A stretch of 64,000 bases of DNA from contig NZ_AQXQ01000008.1 of the NCBI RefSeq assembly GCF_000376865.1, forward strand, positions 124,001 to 188,000. Reading direction: 5' to 3'. This document shows positions 30,012-39,643 of this stretch, piece by piece. Positions within the stretch are counted from its first letter, which is position 1. Each line of letters begins with the position of its first letter. The notes under the pieces are model-generated. The model searched no databases, was not told the DNA's origin, and worked only from the letters and a program-made list of their open reading frames with translations. This DNA is from Thioalkalivibrio sp. ALJ7 (GTDB lineage Bacteria > Pseudomonadota > Gammaproteobacteria > Ectothiorhodospirales > Ectothiorhodospiraceae). The position numbers and the translations under genes are program-made.

Positions 30012-31520
30012 CTACTTCTTGTTGGCCAGATCCAGCACCTCGCCGGCTACTGGGGTATTCACCAGCCCATCACCCCGCAACGCGGCCAGGTGCTCCAGGT
30101 AGTCCGGGGGCAGTTCCGTCACGTACTCGCCCGTGAATACGGAACAGTCAAAGGTACTAATGTTTCGGTTGCCCCGACGCACGGCCTTTTGCAGATCTTC
30201 GAGATCCTGATAGATCAGACGATCCGCCGCGATCGCCTCGCATACAGCGTCCTCGTCGCGATCGTGGGCAATCAGCTCCTCCGCGGCGGGCATGTCGATG
30301 CCATACACGTTGGGGTAGCGCACCGGCGGTGCAGCCGAGGCGAAATACACCTTCTTGGCCCCCGCTTCCCGCGCCATCATCACGATCTCGCGCGAGGTCG
30401 TACCCCGGACGATGGAGTCGTCCACCAGCATCACGTTCTTGCCACGAAATTCCAGCGAGATCGCGTTCAGCTTCTGGCGTACGGATTTCCGCCGCTTGGT
30501 CTGGCCCGGCATGATGAACGTACGACCGATATAGCGGTTCTTGATGAACCCCTCGCGGTACTTGATGTTCAGCTCATGCGCCATCTCCAGCGCCACGGTG
30601 CGGCCGGTGTCGGGGATCGGCACGATCACGTCGATGTCGTGATCCGGCCAGATGCGGCGGATCTTTTCGCCCAGCGCGGTACCCATGCGCATGCGCGCGC
30701 GATGCACGAAGACGTTATCGATCACCGAATCGGGTCGAGCAAAATACACGTGTTCGAAGATACAGGGGTTGAGGGCCGTCTCTTCCGCGCATACCCGCGT
30801 GCGGACCTCACCCTCGGGCGTGATGAACAACGCCTCCCCCGGCGCTAGATCACGCTCCAAATCGAAGCCCTGAGAGTCCAGGGCCGCGCTCTCCGACGCC
30901 ACCATCCATTCACGTCCACCCTCTTCCGCCTCACGCGAGCCATAGACGATCGGACGGATGCCGTGCGGATCGCGGAAAGCCAGCAAGCCGCCACCCGCAA
31001 TCATCGCCACCACCGCATAGGCGCCCTCGGCGCGCTGGTGCACGCGTTCAACCGCGTCGAATACGGAATCGGGGGTCAGCCCATTGTCGAGAAAGCGCAG
31101 CAATTCCTGCGCAAACACGTTCAACAGGATTTCGGAATCCGAATCCGTGTTGATGTGCCGGCGATCCGTGGCAAACAACGCCTGCTTCAGCTCGCGGGCA
31201 TTGGTCAGATTGCCGTTGTGCCCCAATGTAATCCCGAACGGCGAGTTCACATAAAACGGCTGGGCCTCGGCCGAGCTGGATGAGCCCGCCGTCGGGTACC
31301 GAACATGGCCGATACCCATGTTTCCGGTCAGGCTCTGCATGTGCTGGTTGTTGAAAACGTCGCGCACCAGACCATTGTCCTTGCGCAGATGCAACCGTCC
31401 ATCGTCGTCGCAGGTCACGATGCCGGCGGCATCCTGGCCACGGTGCTGCAACACCAGCAAGGCGTCATAAAGGGGCTGGTTCACCGGGCTGCGCCCGACG
31501 ATTCCGACAACTCCACACAT
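30012..31520 (-). CDS. purF: amidophosphoribosyltransferase PurF
   Basis: The 502-residue enzyme performs the first committed step of purine synthesis (PRPP + Gln to phosphoribosylamine). Nucleophile Cys2 in MCGVVGIVG belongs to the class II glutamine amidotransferase domain, and the PRPP loop [18 protein letters not shown] lies in the C-terminal half. It follows cvpA by 19 bp, the usual gammaproteobacterial pair. Confidence 0.98.
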   Translation of the reverse strand: MCGVVGIVGRSPVNQPLYDALLVLQHRGQDAAGIVTCDDDGRLHLRKDNGLVRDVFNNQHMQSLTGNMGIGHVRYPTAGSSSSAEAQPFYVNSPFGITLGHNGNLTNARELKQALFATDRRHINTDSDSEILLNVFAQELLRFLDNGLTPDSVFDAVERVHQRAEGAYAVVAMIAGGGLLAFRDPHGIRPIVYGSREAEEGGREWMVASESAALDSQGFDLERDLAPGEALFITPEGEVRTRVCAEETALNPCIFEHVYFARPDSVIDNVFVHRARMRMGTALGEKIRRIWPDHDIDVIVPIPDTGRTVALEMAHELNIKYREGFIKNRYIGRTFIMPGQTKRRKSVRQKLNAISLEFRGKNVMLVDDSIVRGTTSREIVMMAREAGAKKVYFASAAPPVRYPNVYGIDMPAAEELIAHDRDEDAVCEAIAADRLIYQDLEDLQKAVRRGNRNISTFDCSVFTGEYVTELPPDYLEHLAALRGDGLVNTPVAGEVLDLANKK

Positions 31521-31539
31521 ACAGTTCAGAACTCCAGGT

Positions 31540-32088
31540 TTACGGCGTCGATGCGTCGCCGTCGGGGATCACTTCTTCGACCGGTTCGTCGCTAGCCAGC
31601 AGGTCGTGGATCTGTTCCTGCCAGCCCTCCGGTAACTGTCCGATTAGCCAGTCCACCAGGCGCTCGAATTCGGGGATCAGGCGACTGCTCTCCCACCAGG
31701 GCTCGTCCGGCATCAGCGTCAACGAGGCCAGGAACACCAGCACCGCCACCAGAAGCACGCCACGTAGCAGGCCGAAGATCACACCCAGCGAGCGATCCGT
31801 GCCCGTCAGGCCGCTTCCCTTGACCAGACGATTGGCGAGCACCCCGAGGATGCCACCCACAATCAGGACCGCAATAAATACCAGCGCAAACCCAATGCCC
31901 AGACGCAGCGTCGCATCCGATATCGCCTGCGGAAGCTGTTCCGCCACCTCGGCTGCATAGCGAATGCCCAGCCACACCCCCACGATCCAGGTCGCGAGCG
32001 AAAACGACTCACGCACGAAGCCGCGAAACAGGCTTATGAGCCCCGATACAACGATCAGGGCAATGATGATGAGATCAATCCAGTTCAC
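31540..32088 (-). CDS. cvpA: CvpA family inner-membrane protein
   Basis: The 182-residue product has four TM helices; the start [23 protein letters not shown] is the CvpA N-terminus, encoded from a GTG at 32088. CvpA is needed for colicin V production in E. coli and for envelope stress tolerance; its molecular activity is unknown. A longer ATG-initiated reading frame upstream lacks family support. The C-terminal acidic tail is about 20 residues longer than in E. coli. Confidence 0.92.
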   Translation of the reverse strand: MNWIDLIIIALIVVSGLISLFRGFVRESFSLATWIVGVWLGIRYAAEVAEQLPQAISDATLRLGIGFALVFIAVLIVGGILGVLANRLVKGSGLTGTDRSLGVIFGLLRGVLLVAVLVFLASLTLMPDEPWWESSRLIPEFERLVDWLIGQLPEGWQEQIHDLLASDEPVEEVIPDGDASTP

Positions 32089-32161
32089 GGAGCGGGCTTC
32101 GCATGGTGAAAGGGCGCGTAGTTTACCGTAGCCGTGCGGCGTTCGCAGTCCATTGGCCACA

Positions 32162-32755
32162 TCATGGATGCGCCACCACGATCCCGGATAACTCGAGCTC
32201 TTCCGCGAGGCGCTCACCCAGCGCCACGGCGTCCTCGCGCTGGGCCAGCGGGCCCACCTTCACGCGGTAGATTGCACGCCCATCCGCCGTGGAATCGTCG
32301 ATAAAGGCAGGCCATCCGGCTTCGCGCAGGCGCTCGCGCTGTTCCCGGGCGTTATCCTCGTCACGAAAGCTGCCAATCTGCACGGCCCAGCCGGCTTGTA
32401 CAGGCTGATCGGGCTCCACCGGCGCGGCCGCCTGGGGCGTCGCGTCGCTGGACTCGCGCTCGGCGTCGGCTTCGGGACCGCCATTGTCCAGGCTGCGCAA
32501 CTCGGCCACCAACCCATCCCGTTCCGGCACCGGCGTCGGCGGGGAGGCCTCGGCCTCTCGTCCCGGTCCGGGACGTTCCGACGGCAGGGCAATGTCCGGC
32601 TCGGCGAAGGTTGGGGGTGCAGGGACCGGGTTTTCGACACCGCTCATGTGCTCATAGCCGGCACCATCGAACAGCCACGGCAGAAAGATGACCGCCAGCA
32701 CGATCAGGATCACCGCACCGACGAGGCGAAAGCGGATTGGATTGTCGCTATTCAT
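32162..32755 (-). CDS. SPOR-domain protein (DedD-like)
   Basis: The 197-residue product has one TM helix (RLVGAVILIVLAVIFLPWLF, about 10-29), an extended Pro/Glu linker, and a C-terminal SPOR domain (AGWAVQIGSFRDEDNARE, then YRVKVGPLAQREDA). SPOR domains bind denuded glycan strands at the septum. The position between folC and cvpA is that of dedD in E. coli. ATG 32755. Confidence 0.92.
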   Translation of the reverse strand: MNSDNPIRFRLVGAVILIVLAVIFLPWLFDGAGYEHMSGVENPVPAPPTFAEPDIALPSERPGPGREAEASPPTPVPERDGLVAELRSLDNGGPEADAERESSDATPQAAAPVEPDQPVQAGWAVQIGSFRDEDNAREQRERLREAGWPAFIDDSTADGRAIYRVKVGPLAQREDAVALGERLAEELELSGIVVAHP

Positions 32756-32850
32756 GCAGCCATCCGTGTGCGGATGTTGAAGGGGTACAACAACGTCCTG
32801 ACATTACGCTCGCGCCCGGTCCCGCCGCAAGCAAGCCATTGCCGGAGCGC

Positions 32851-34188
32851 TCAGACCGCATTCGCGACTCCGCGACCCGGCCCACCCACGTGCGCACACC
32901 CCGACAAGGCCGTCGCGGCCAGTTCGGGTGTCAGCTCCAACACAGCGGCCACGGTATAGAACGAGCCGAAAACCACGATCCGGCCGTCCGGCCCGGCCAG
33001 TTCGGCCGCCACGCGCATACAGGCCCGCGCGTCATCCAGGCGCTGCACGCGCGGCTGCCCCGCCGCCTCCAGCTCGTCCGCCAGGGTGGACGCGGGAAGC
33101 GCGCGGGGTAGCGTCAAGGGTATCGGTACCCAGGCATCCATGTGGCCCGCCAGGGCCGTCCACATGGGAGCGCGTTCCTTGTCGGCCATCACCGCAACCA
33201 GGGCCACCGTCGGGCCAGATACCGGGTGGGCGCCCAGCCACCGGGCCAGCTCGCCAACGGCATGGACATTGTGGGCCACGTCCAGCAACCACTGCGGCTC
33301 GCCCGGCAACACCTGCAGGCGCCCCGGCGCCGAGGTGCCCAAGGCCAGGCTGATGGTGGTGTCCGTCAAATGTTCGGTCACACCCAAGGCCTCCACAACC
33401 GCCAACGCGGTCGCCGAATTCTGCAATGTGGCCCCGTCCAGCATCCCAGCGGCACCCTCCACCTTCCATTCAGAGACCCTGTCCCCGAATCGCCATAGCA
33501 ACCGGCCGTCCTCCCGCTCCAGCCCGAAATCCTGGCCCGCACGCAGCGACTTCGCCCCGAGGCGTTCGGCGTGTTCCAGAACACTGGCAGGTGGCTCGAG
33601 CTCGCCCAACACGACGGGGCGCCCCGCCCGCATGATCCCCGCTTTTTCACGGCCGATCGCCTCGCGGGTATCCCCCAGCCAGGTCTGGTGATCCAAGTCG
33701 ACCGCAGTGATGGCCGCCACGTCGGCATCCCAGATGTTAACCGCATCCAGACGCCCGCCCAGACCGACCTCCAGGACCTGGACCGCGGCGCCCGCCTCTC
33801 GAAACAACCAGGCGGCGGCCAACGCACCGAACTCGAAGTAGGTCAGGGAATCATCGCCGCGGGCCTGGTCAATGGCCTCGAAGGCGCGACACAGAGCGGA
33901 ATCGGAAACTGGATCGCCATCCATGCGGATGCGTTCGTTGTAACGCAGTAGATGCGGCGAGGTGAACAGCCCGACGCGCAGCCCCTGCGCCTGCAGCAGC
34001 GCCGCCGTGCGCGTGGCGACGGTGCCTTTGCCGTTGGTCCCGGCGACGATCGCGCTGCGCGGCCCGGTGTCATCACGCAATCCCAGACGGTCGGCAACGA
34101 CCGCAATCCGGTCCAGCGTCAGGTCCATGCCCACGGGATGCAGCTGTTCCTGAAAGGACAGCCACTCCTCCAGGGTGGAGAACCGCAC
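32851..34188 (-). CDS. folC: bifunctional dihydrofolate/folylpolyglutamate synthase FolC
   Basis: The 445-residue Mur-ligase-fold enzyme adds glutamate to dihydropteroate and folates. The ATP loop AGTNGKGTVATR, the FTSPHLLRYNERI motif and the ITAVDLDHQTWLGDT region are present, and DVAHN occurs in the C-terminal domain. GTG start at 34188, 5 bp after the accD stop. Confidence 0.95.
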   Translation of the reverse strand: MRFSTLEEWLSFQEQLHPVGMDLTLDRIAVVADRLGLRDDTGPRSAIVAGTNGKGTVATRTAALLQAQGLRVGLFTSPHLLRYNERIRMDGDPVSDSALCRAFEAIDQARGDDSLTYFEFGALAAAWLFREAGAAVQVLEVGLGGRLDAVNIWDADVAAITAVDLDHQTWLGDTREAIGREKAGIMRAGRPVVLGELEPPASVLEHAERLGAKSLRAGQDFGLEREDGRLLWRFGDRVSEWKVEGAAGMLDGATLQNSATALAVVEALGVTEHLTDTTISLALGTSAPGRLQVLPGEPQWLLDVAHNVHAVGELARWLGAHPVSGPTVALVAVMADKERAPMWTALAGHMDAWVPIPLTLPRALPASTLADELEAAGQPRVQRLDDARACMRVAAELAGPDGRIVVFGSFYTVAAVLELTPELAATALSGCAHVGGPGRGVANAV

Positions 34189-34193
34189 GGTGG

Positions 34194-35156
34194 TCAGTTG
34201 CGGTGCGACGGGGTCGTGCTCTGGACGTCCCCGCCATTGTCGGGACTAATGACCTCGACGTTCGTGTCTTCGTCGTCCGTCGGTTCAACGTCCGAGACCG
34301 GGGCTGGACCATGGGTCAGCATCCCCAGCACCGAAGCCAGTCGACCCCGCATGTCGCGACGGTCCACGATCATGTCGACTGCCCCATGCTCGAGCAGGAA
34401 TTCGGAACGCTGGAAGCCCTCCGGAAGTGTCTCGCGAACCGTCTGCTGAATCACGCGCGGCCCGGCAAAACCAATCAGGGCATTCGGTTCGGCGACGTTC
34501 AGGTCGCCCAGCATCGCCAGACTCGCCGAGACGCCACCCATCGTCGGATCGGTCATCACTGAAATAAACGGGATCCGCTCTTCCTGCATCCGCGCCAGGA
34601 CGGCGCTGGTCTTGGCCATCTGCAGCAACGAGAACAACGCCTCCTGCATGCGTGCCCCACCCGAGGCGCTGAAGCAGACCAGTGGAATACCCTGCTCCAG
34701 CGAACGATTAGCCCCCCGGACGAAGCGTTCACCCACTGCGGAACCCATCGACCCACCCATGAAGCGGAAATCGAAGGCCGAAGCCACCAGCGGGCGTCCC
34801 AGCAACTGGCCCTGCATCACGACCAGGGCATCGCGCTCTCCGGTCGCCTTCTGAGCCGCCACCAGACGATCCTTGTACTTCTTGGAGTCACGGAACTTGA
34901 GGACATCGGAGGATTCGATATCGGCCGCGATCTCCTCACGACCCTCGGCATCCAGGAAGGTTTCCAGACGGCGGCGGGCACTCATGCGGCGGTGATGACT
35001 GCACTTCGGGCACACGTCGAGGTTGCGTTCCACCTCGGGGCGGTACAACGTCGCATCACAGCCCTCACAACGCACCCAGAGACCTTCGGGTACACCCCTC
35101 TTGGTCGCGTTATCGGTGCGGATGCGCGAAGGCATCAACTTCTCGAACCAGCTCAT
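34194..35156 (-). CDS. accD: acetyl-CoA carboxylase carboxyltransferase subunit beta
   Basis: The 320-residue subunit has an N-terminal zinc finger (CEGC...CPKCSHH, about 33-55) and a crotonase-like core with [33 protein letters not shown] and [11 protein letters not shown]. With AccA it transfers CO2 from carboxybiotin to acetyl-CoA. The acidic tail after about 290 ([11 protein letters not shown]) is dispensable in appearance. 36 bp from trpA. Confidence 0.97.
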   Translation of the reverse strand: MSWFEKLMPSRIRTDNATKRGVPEGLWVRCEGCDATLYRPEVERNLDVCPKCSHHRRMSARRRLETFLDAEGREEIAADIESSDVLKFRDSKKYKDRLVAAQKATGERDALVVMQGQLLGRPLVASAFDFRFMGGSMGSAVGERFVRGANRSLEQGIPLVCFSASGGARMQEALFSLLQMAKTSAVLARMQEERIPFISVMTDPTMGGVSASLAMLGDLNVAEPNALIGFAGPRVIQQTVRETLPEGFQRSEFLLEHGAVDMIVDRRDMRGRLASVLGMLTHGPAPVSDVEPTDDEDTNVEVISPDNGGDVQSTTPSHRN

Positions 35157-35192
35157 GCCGTCTCCCTGTAATCCGAATCGGCGCCGCGCATT

Positions 35193-36026
35193 CTACACTG
35201 TGGCCGCCGCACCCGGGGAACGCGCCACATCCATCGCGTCACGCATCTCCCGCACCACCGTCGCTGCAGCCCGGGCAAAACCATCGGCATCGCCGTCATG
35301 TTCCTCGGCCAGGCGTACGATAGCGCTGCCCACCACGACCGCATCGGCTACCTGCGCCACCTGGGCGGCGGTCTGCGCATCGCGGATGCCGAACCCGACG
35401 CCCAGCGGCAACCCGGTGTGCCGGCGCAATCCCTCCAGGCGCTCGGCCAGGGCCGAGGTATCCAGCGTCTGCGACCCGGTCACGCCCTTCAGCGAAACAT
35501 AGTAGACGAACCCGCGCGCGGCCCTGGCCACGTGATCGATGCGGGCGTCGGAGGTGGTCGGCGCGACCAGGAAGATCGGATCGATCCCGGACGCCTCCAA
35601 CAGGTCGACGACCTCCTCGCTCTCCTCCGGCGGCAGATCGACGGTTAGCAAGCCATCAAGGCCCGCCGTCTTCGCGGTAGCGGCAAAGGCCTCGTAACCC
35701 ATGCGCTCCACCGGATTCAGGTACCCCATTAGTACCACCGGCGTCGTGGTGTCGGTCTTGCGAAACTCCGCGACCATTGCCAGCACGTCACGCAGGCTGG
35801 TCCCGAAGCGCAGTGCACGCTCGCAAGCCTTCTGAATCACCGGACCGTCCGCCATCGGATCGGAAAACGGCACGCCCAGCTCAATCAGGTCCGCGCCCGC
35901 CGCGACCAGTGCATGCATCAGGGGCACCGTCGCGCCGGGTTCCGGATCGCCGGCGGTCACGTACGGGATCAACGCAGCCCGGTTCTGCTCGCGCAATTCG
36001 GCAAAGCGCTGTTCGATGCGGCTCAT
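35193..36026 (-). CDS. trpA: tryptophan synthase alpha chain
   Basis: The 277-residue TIM barrel has catalytic Glu in [16 protein letters not shown] and Asp in [11 protein letters not shown]. It cleaves indole-3-glycerol phosphate; indole is channelled to TrpB. The ATG overlaps the trpB stop by 4 nt. Confidence 0.97.
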   Translation of the reverse strand: MSRIEQRFAELREQNRAALIPYVTAGDPEPGATVPLMHALVAAGADLIELGVPFSDPMADGPVIQKACERALRFGTSLRDVLAMVAEFRKTDTTTPVVLMGYLNPVERMGYEAFAATAKTAGLDGLLTVDLPPEESEEVVDLLEASGIDPIFLVAPTTSDARIDHVARAARGFVYYVSLKGVTGSQTLDTSALAERLEGLRRHTGLPLGVGFGIRDAQTAAQVAQVADAVVVGSAIVRLAEEHDGDADGFARAAATVVREMRDAMDVARSPGAAATV

Positions 36027-37231
36027 AACGTAATCCCCTCGCGTTCGGCCACGGTGTTCAGGTCCTTGTCGCCACGCCCGGACAGATTGATGATGATGCT
36101 CTGATCCGGGCGCATCTGCGGTGCCAGATCCAGCACATGCGCGATCGCATGGCTCGTCTCCAGCGCCGGGATAATGCCCTCGGTACGCGTCATACGGTGG
36201 AAACCGGCCAATGCCTGGTCATCCGTCACCGAGACGTAATTCACCCGACCGATGTCCTTCAGCCAGGCATGTTCCGGCCCGACCCCCGGATAGTCCAGCC
36301 CGGCGGAGACCGAGTGCGTGCCAATGATCTGGCCGTTCTCGTCCTCCATCAGATAGGTCCGGTTGCCGTGCAACACCCCCGGCTGTCCCGCGCACAACGG
36401 CGCGGAGTGCCGGCCCGTCTCGACGCCGTCGCCACCGGCCTCGACCCCGATCATTTCCACCGACTCGTCGCCCAGGAATGGATGGAACAGCCCGATGGCA
36501 TTCGATCCACCGCCCACGCAGGCCACCAGGGCGTCCGGCAGCTTGCCGGTCATCTCCAGATGCTGTTCGCGGGCCTCACGGCCAATCACCGCCTGGAAGT
36601 CGCGCACCATCGCCGGATACGGATGCGGCCCGGCCACCGTGCCGATGATGTAGAAGGTATCGTCGACGTTGGTGACCCAGTCTCGCATCGCCTCGTTCAA
36701 GGCATCCTTCAGCGTGCGGGTCCCGGACTTCACAACGACCACCTCGGCCCCCAGCAAGCGCATGCGATACACGTTCTGCGACTGGCGGCGCGTGTCCTCC
36801 TCGCCCATGTACACCACGCATTCCAGACCGAGACGCGCGGCCACGGTCGCGGTCGCCACACCGTGCTGCCCTGCGCCCGTCTCGGCAATAATGCGCGTCT
36901 TGCCCAGCTTCTTCGCCAGCAACGCCTGTCCGATGGTGTTGTTCACCTTGTGCGCGCCGGTGTGGTTCAGATCCTCGCGCTTGAGGTAGATCTGCGCTCC
37001 GCCCAGTTCGCGCGACAGACGCTCGGCGTGATAAAGCGGGTTGGGCCGCCCCACGAACTGCTTCAGGTCGTGATCCAGCTCCGCCATGAAATCCGGGTCG
37101 TTGATGTACTGCTCGTACACCTGCTGCAACTCGTCCAGAGCCCCCATCAGGGTCTCCGAGACAAACCGCCCCCCGTAGGGACCAAAATGCCCGCGGGCGT
37201 CCGGGAACGCCGCCCAGTCAATCTTGCTCAT
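36023..37231 (-). CDS. trpB: tryptophan synthase beta chain
   Basis: The 402-residue PLP enzyme has the Schiff-base Lys in [10 protein letters not shown] and the phosphate-binding GGGSNA loop. [13 protein letters not shown] and [10 protein letters not shown] are typical of the alpha-responsive TrpB1 type. ATG 37231 was chosen on family length; overlaps trpF by 14 nt. Confidence 0.97.
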   Translation of the reverse strand: MSKIDWAAFPDARGHFGPYGGRFVSETLMGALDELQQVYEQYINDPDFMAELDHDLKQFVGRPNPLYHAERLSRELGGAQIYLKREDLNHTGAHKVNNTIGQALLAKKLGKTRIIAETGAGQHGVATATVAARLGLECVVYMGEEDTRRQSQNVYRMRLLGAEVVVVKSGTRTLKDALNEAMRDWVTNVDDTFYIIGTVAGPHPYPAMVRDFQAVIGREAREQHLEMTGKLPDALVACVGGGSNAIGLFHPFLGDESVEMIGVEAGGDGVETGRHSAPLCAGQPGVLHGNRTYLMEDENGQIIGTHSVSAGLDYPGVGPEHAWLKDIGRVNYVSVTDDQALAGFHRMTRTEGIIPALETSHAIAHVLDLAPQMRPDQSIIINLSGRGDKDLNTVAEREGITL

Positions 37232-37859
37232 TCGTTTCCACCTCGCATTGGCGTACGGCCCCAACAAAGGCCTGCATACGCCGTGAATCCTTGATCCCGG
37301 GCGCCGATTCCACGCCGGAACTCACATCGACCCCATACGGGCGCAGGTGTTCCAGCGCCTCGCGCACCGAGTCCGCATCCAACCCCCCGGCCAGCAGCCA
37401 GGGCCGCTCCAACGCACCTGGCACCTGCCCCCAGTCGAAGCGATGACCCGACCCACCGCTGCGCCCGGCACCGTGGCTATCCAGAAGAAAGCCCTGGGCA
37501 TCGGGGTGTTCGTCCATGTGGGGTCGTGGGTCCTGCCCTTCGCCCATCGCAATGGCCTTCAGGTACGGCCGACCGAAGCCCGCGCAAAATGCCGGCGCCT
37601 CCTGCCCATGGAACTGCAGACAATCCAGCGCCACGGCCTGCAGTACCGCCTCGACGCGGGATGCATCGGGGTCCACCAGCAGCCCGACGGTGGTCACAAA
37701 AGGTGGCAGCGCGGACGCAATCAATGCAGCCTGCGCAGGCTCCACGAACCGACGGCTCGCTGGATGGAACACCAGTCCGATCGCATCGGCCCCGGCGGCC
37801 GCCGCCGCCACCGCCTGCTCCGGCGTGGTGATCCCACAAATTTTGACCCGATAGCGCAT
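37218..37859 (-). CDS. trpF: phosphoribosylanthranilate isomerase
   Basis: The 213-residue TIM barrel has catalytic Cys in [12 protein letters not shown] and Asp in [14 protein letters not shown], with a [13 protein letters not shown] phosphate site. It is monofunctional, not fused to TrpC as in E. coli. trpFBA lies apart from trpEGDC, as in pseudomonads. ATG 37859. Confidence 0.96.
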   Translation of the reverse strand: MRYRVKICGITTPEQAVAAAAAGADAIGLVFHPASRRFVEPAQAALIASALPPFVTTVGLLVDPDASRVEAVLQAVALDCLQFHGQEAPAFCAGFGRPYLKAIAMGEGQDPRPHMDEHPDAQGFLLDSHGAGRSGGSGHRFDWGQVPGALERPWLLAGGLDADSVREALEHLRPYGVDVSSGVESAPGIKDSRRMQAFVGAVRQCEVETNEQD

Positions 37860-37929
37860 CCGAAGCCGGCCCTGTTGATCAAGCCGCAAAGCCTACCAGA
37901 AGCGAGCCACCCGCCCGATGTTTCCGCAA

Positions 37930-38790
37930 TCAAACCGCTCCATTCCCCGGTACCCCGTCGAAGACCGGACCCGACGTGATCGGCAATTCGAACTCGCCCG
38001 GGTAATCCACATGCACGAAGTACAGCCCACCAGCCGGAGCGGTGATCCCCGACGCGCGACGGTCGCGGGCGGCCAGCACCTTCACCGGCCAGTCCACCTC
38101 GGCACGCCCGTCGCCGACGGCCAGCAGCACCCCGGCAATGTTGCGCACCATGTGGTGCAGAAAGGCGTTCGCGTGAATATCCAGCACCACATGGGCACCG
38201 CGGCGCACCACTGCAAGGGAATGGACCTGGCGCACAGCGGATTTTGCCTGACAGGCGGCAGCCCGCAGGCTGGTGAAGTCGTGCTCGCCAACAAACACCT
38301 GCCCGGCGTCGTGCATACGCGAAGCATCCAGTGGCCGCCGCCACCAGGACACCCGCCCCGCCTCCAGCGCCGGCCGCACCGCTCGGTTCGCAATTACATA
38401 GCGGTACCGCCTGCCAAACGCACCAAAGCGTGCATGAAAGTCGTCCGCCACCGGCCGCGCCCAGGTCACCGCAATCCCATCCGGAAGGCGACTGTTCGCG
38501 CCCAGCACCCAGGCATGGGTGTCGCGCCGCGATGGCGTATCGAAGTGCACCACCTGTGCAGTGGCATGGACCCCCGCGTCCGTGCGCCCCGCACAGGTCA
38601 GTTCCACCGAATGATTGGCCACAAATCCCAGTGCCGCCTCCAAATGCCCTTGCACACTGGGTCCATCCTTCTGGCGTTGCCAGCCCAGCAGGCCGCGGCC
38701 GTCATACTCCACTCCGAGGGCCCAGCGCTGGGATCCCGCGCCGGCCAGCTCATGCCCCGCTCGTTCTTGATACTCACTCAAGCCCGTCAC
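37930..38790 (-). CDS. truA: tRNA pseudouridine(38-40) synthase TruA
   Basis: The 286-residue enzyme has catalytic Asp in CAGRTDAGVHATAQVVHF, with an ANAFLHHMVRNIAG motif. It modifies positions 38-40 of many tRNAs. The GTG at 38790 was chosen because it overlaps the upstream stop as GTGA; an ATG at 38802 is also in frame, and the longer reading frame to 38952 has no family support. Confidence 0.92.
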   Translation of the reverse strand: MTGLSEYQERAGHELAGAGSQRWALGVEYDGRGLLGWQRQKDGPSVQGHLEAALGFVANHSVELTCAGRTDAGVHATAQVVHFDTPSRRDTHAWVLGANSRLPDGIAVTWARPVADDFHARFGAFGRRYRYVIANRAVRPALEAGRVSWWRRPLDASRMHDAGQVFVGEHDFTSLRAAACQAKSAVRQVHSLAVVRRGAHVVLDIHANAFLHHMVRNIAGVLLAVGDGRAEVDWPVKVLAARDRRASGITAPAGGLYFVHVDYPGEFELPITSGPVFDGVPGNGAV

Positions 38791-39530
38791 CCCAGCCACC
38801 ATGCCACCCATGCCGCGATCACCCCCGCCCACAACACGACCACCGGCCAATCCGACCTCAACCATGTTCCCGCAGCAGGCTCCTGTGTATCCGCCGACGG
38901 TTGCATTGGCCCGCCCCCCGTGAGGGCCCGATCCAGCTGCACCACCAGCCATTCGTGCACCGCGCGCAACCGATTGCGTCGGGAACCGTCGAGCCCGGCG
39001 CGCCGCGCCTCCACCGACGGCCGCTCACTTTCGAACAACGCCAGCGCCAGAAACAATCGCCCGGAAAAGCGCTCGCCCCAGCCGCCCAACATCTGCCGCG
39101 GCCCACCCAATAGCCGCCCCAAGCTGCGGACAAGCACGGTACGGGGGAAATGCTCGGTCAACCAGACCACTAGGAACAGCACCAAAACCAACGCCAGGAT
39201 GCGGCCACCGGCCTCCAGAAGCCCTGCAGCCAGACTTTCCCCCTCGGTCGGCCAAAGGCCATAGAACACCAGCAGCGACAGGTAGAACCACTTCATGCGC
39301 AGAATCAGTCGCCCCGCCCGTCGCCACGGCAATCCTTCAGCGGCAGCCAACCCCAGAACCACGGCGGCGATCACGGCCAAAACCCATGGCAATGCCGTCA
39401 CCAGAACCGCGGAAGCCCCGAGCACCCCCAGCAAGCCCCAAATCCCCAGCCTCACGGCATGCGGGTCAGGCACCGACGCGGTCGGCGATGCAACGGTCTC
39501 GGTCTCCACCACTGGCAACGATCCATCCAA
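38787..39530 (-). CDS. membrane protein resembling the EcfT/CbiQ transmembrane component
   Basis: The product (up to 247 residues) has two hydrophobic blocks at about 29-68, a pair of helices at 80-126, and a C-terminal helix at about 228-246. The segment ILALVLVLFLVVWLTEHFP, then LFLALALFESERPSVEARRAGL, resembles the coupling helices of EcfT/CbiQ proteins. No ATPase or S component is adjacent, so transport is not supported. The TTG at 39530 abuts the fimV terminator; GTG codons at 39512 or 39509 are alternatives. It ends as GTGA with truA. Confidence 0.65.
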   Translation of the reverse strand: MDGSLPVVETETVASPTASVPDPHAVRLGIWGLLGVLGASAVLVTALPWVLAVIAAVVLGLAAAEGLPWRRAGRLILRMKWFYLSLLVFYGLWPTEGESLAAGLLEAGGRILALVLVLFLVVWLTEHFPRTVLVRSLGRLLGGPRQMLGGWGERFSGRLFLALALFESERPSVEARRAGLDGSRRNRLRAVHEWLVVQLDRALTGGGPMQPSADTQEPAAGTWLRSDWPVVVLWAGVIAAWVAWWLG

Positions 39531-39533
39531 TCG

Positions 39534-39574
39534 AAAAAGGCCCCGCCCGGAGCTTTACCCTCAGGCGGGGCCTT
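39534..39574 (-). terminator. rho-independent terminator after fimV
   Basis: Read on the minus strand: an 11-bp perfect stem (AAGGCCCCGCC / GGCGGGGCCTT, 16-nt loop) followed by T5. It lies 70 bp past the fimV stop and touches the start of the next gene. Confidence 0.88.
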
Positions 39575-39643
39575 CATTCTACCCATCCGTTCAATTGCTA
39601 AGGCGATCGCCATTGCGTCGCCCAACTCCCGGCCGAGCCGTGA

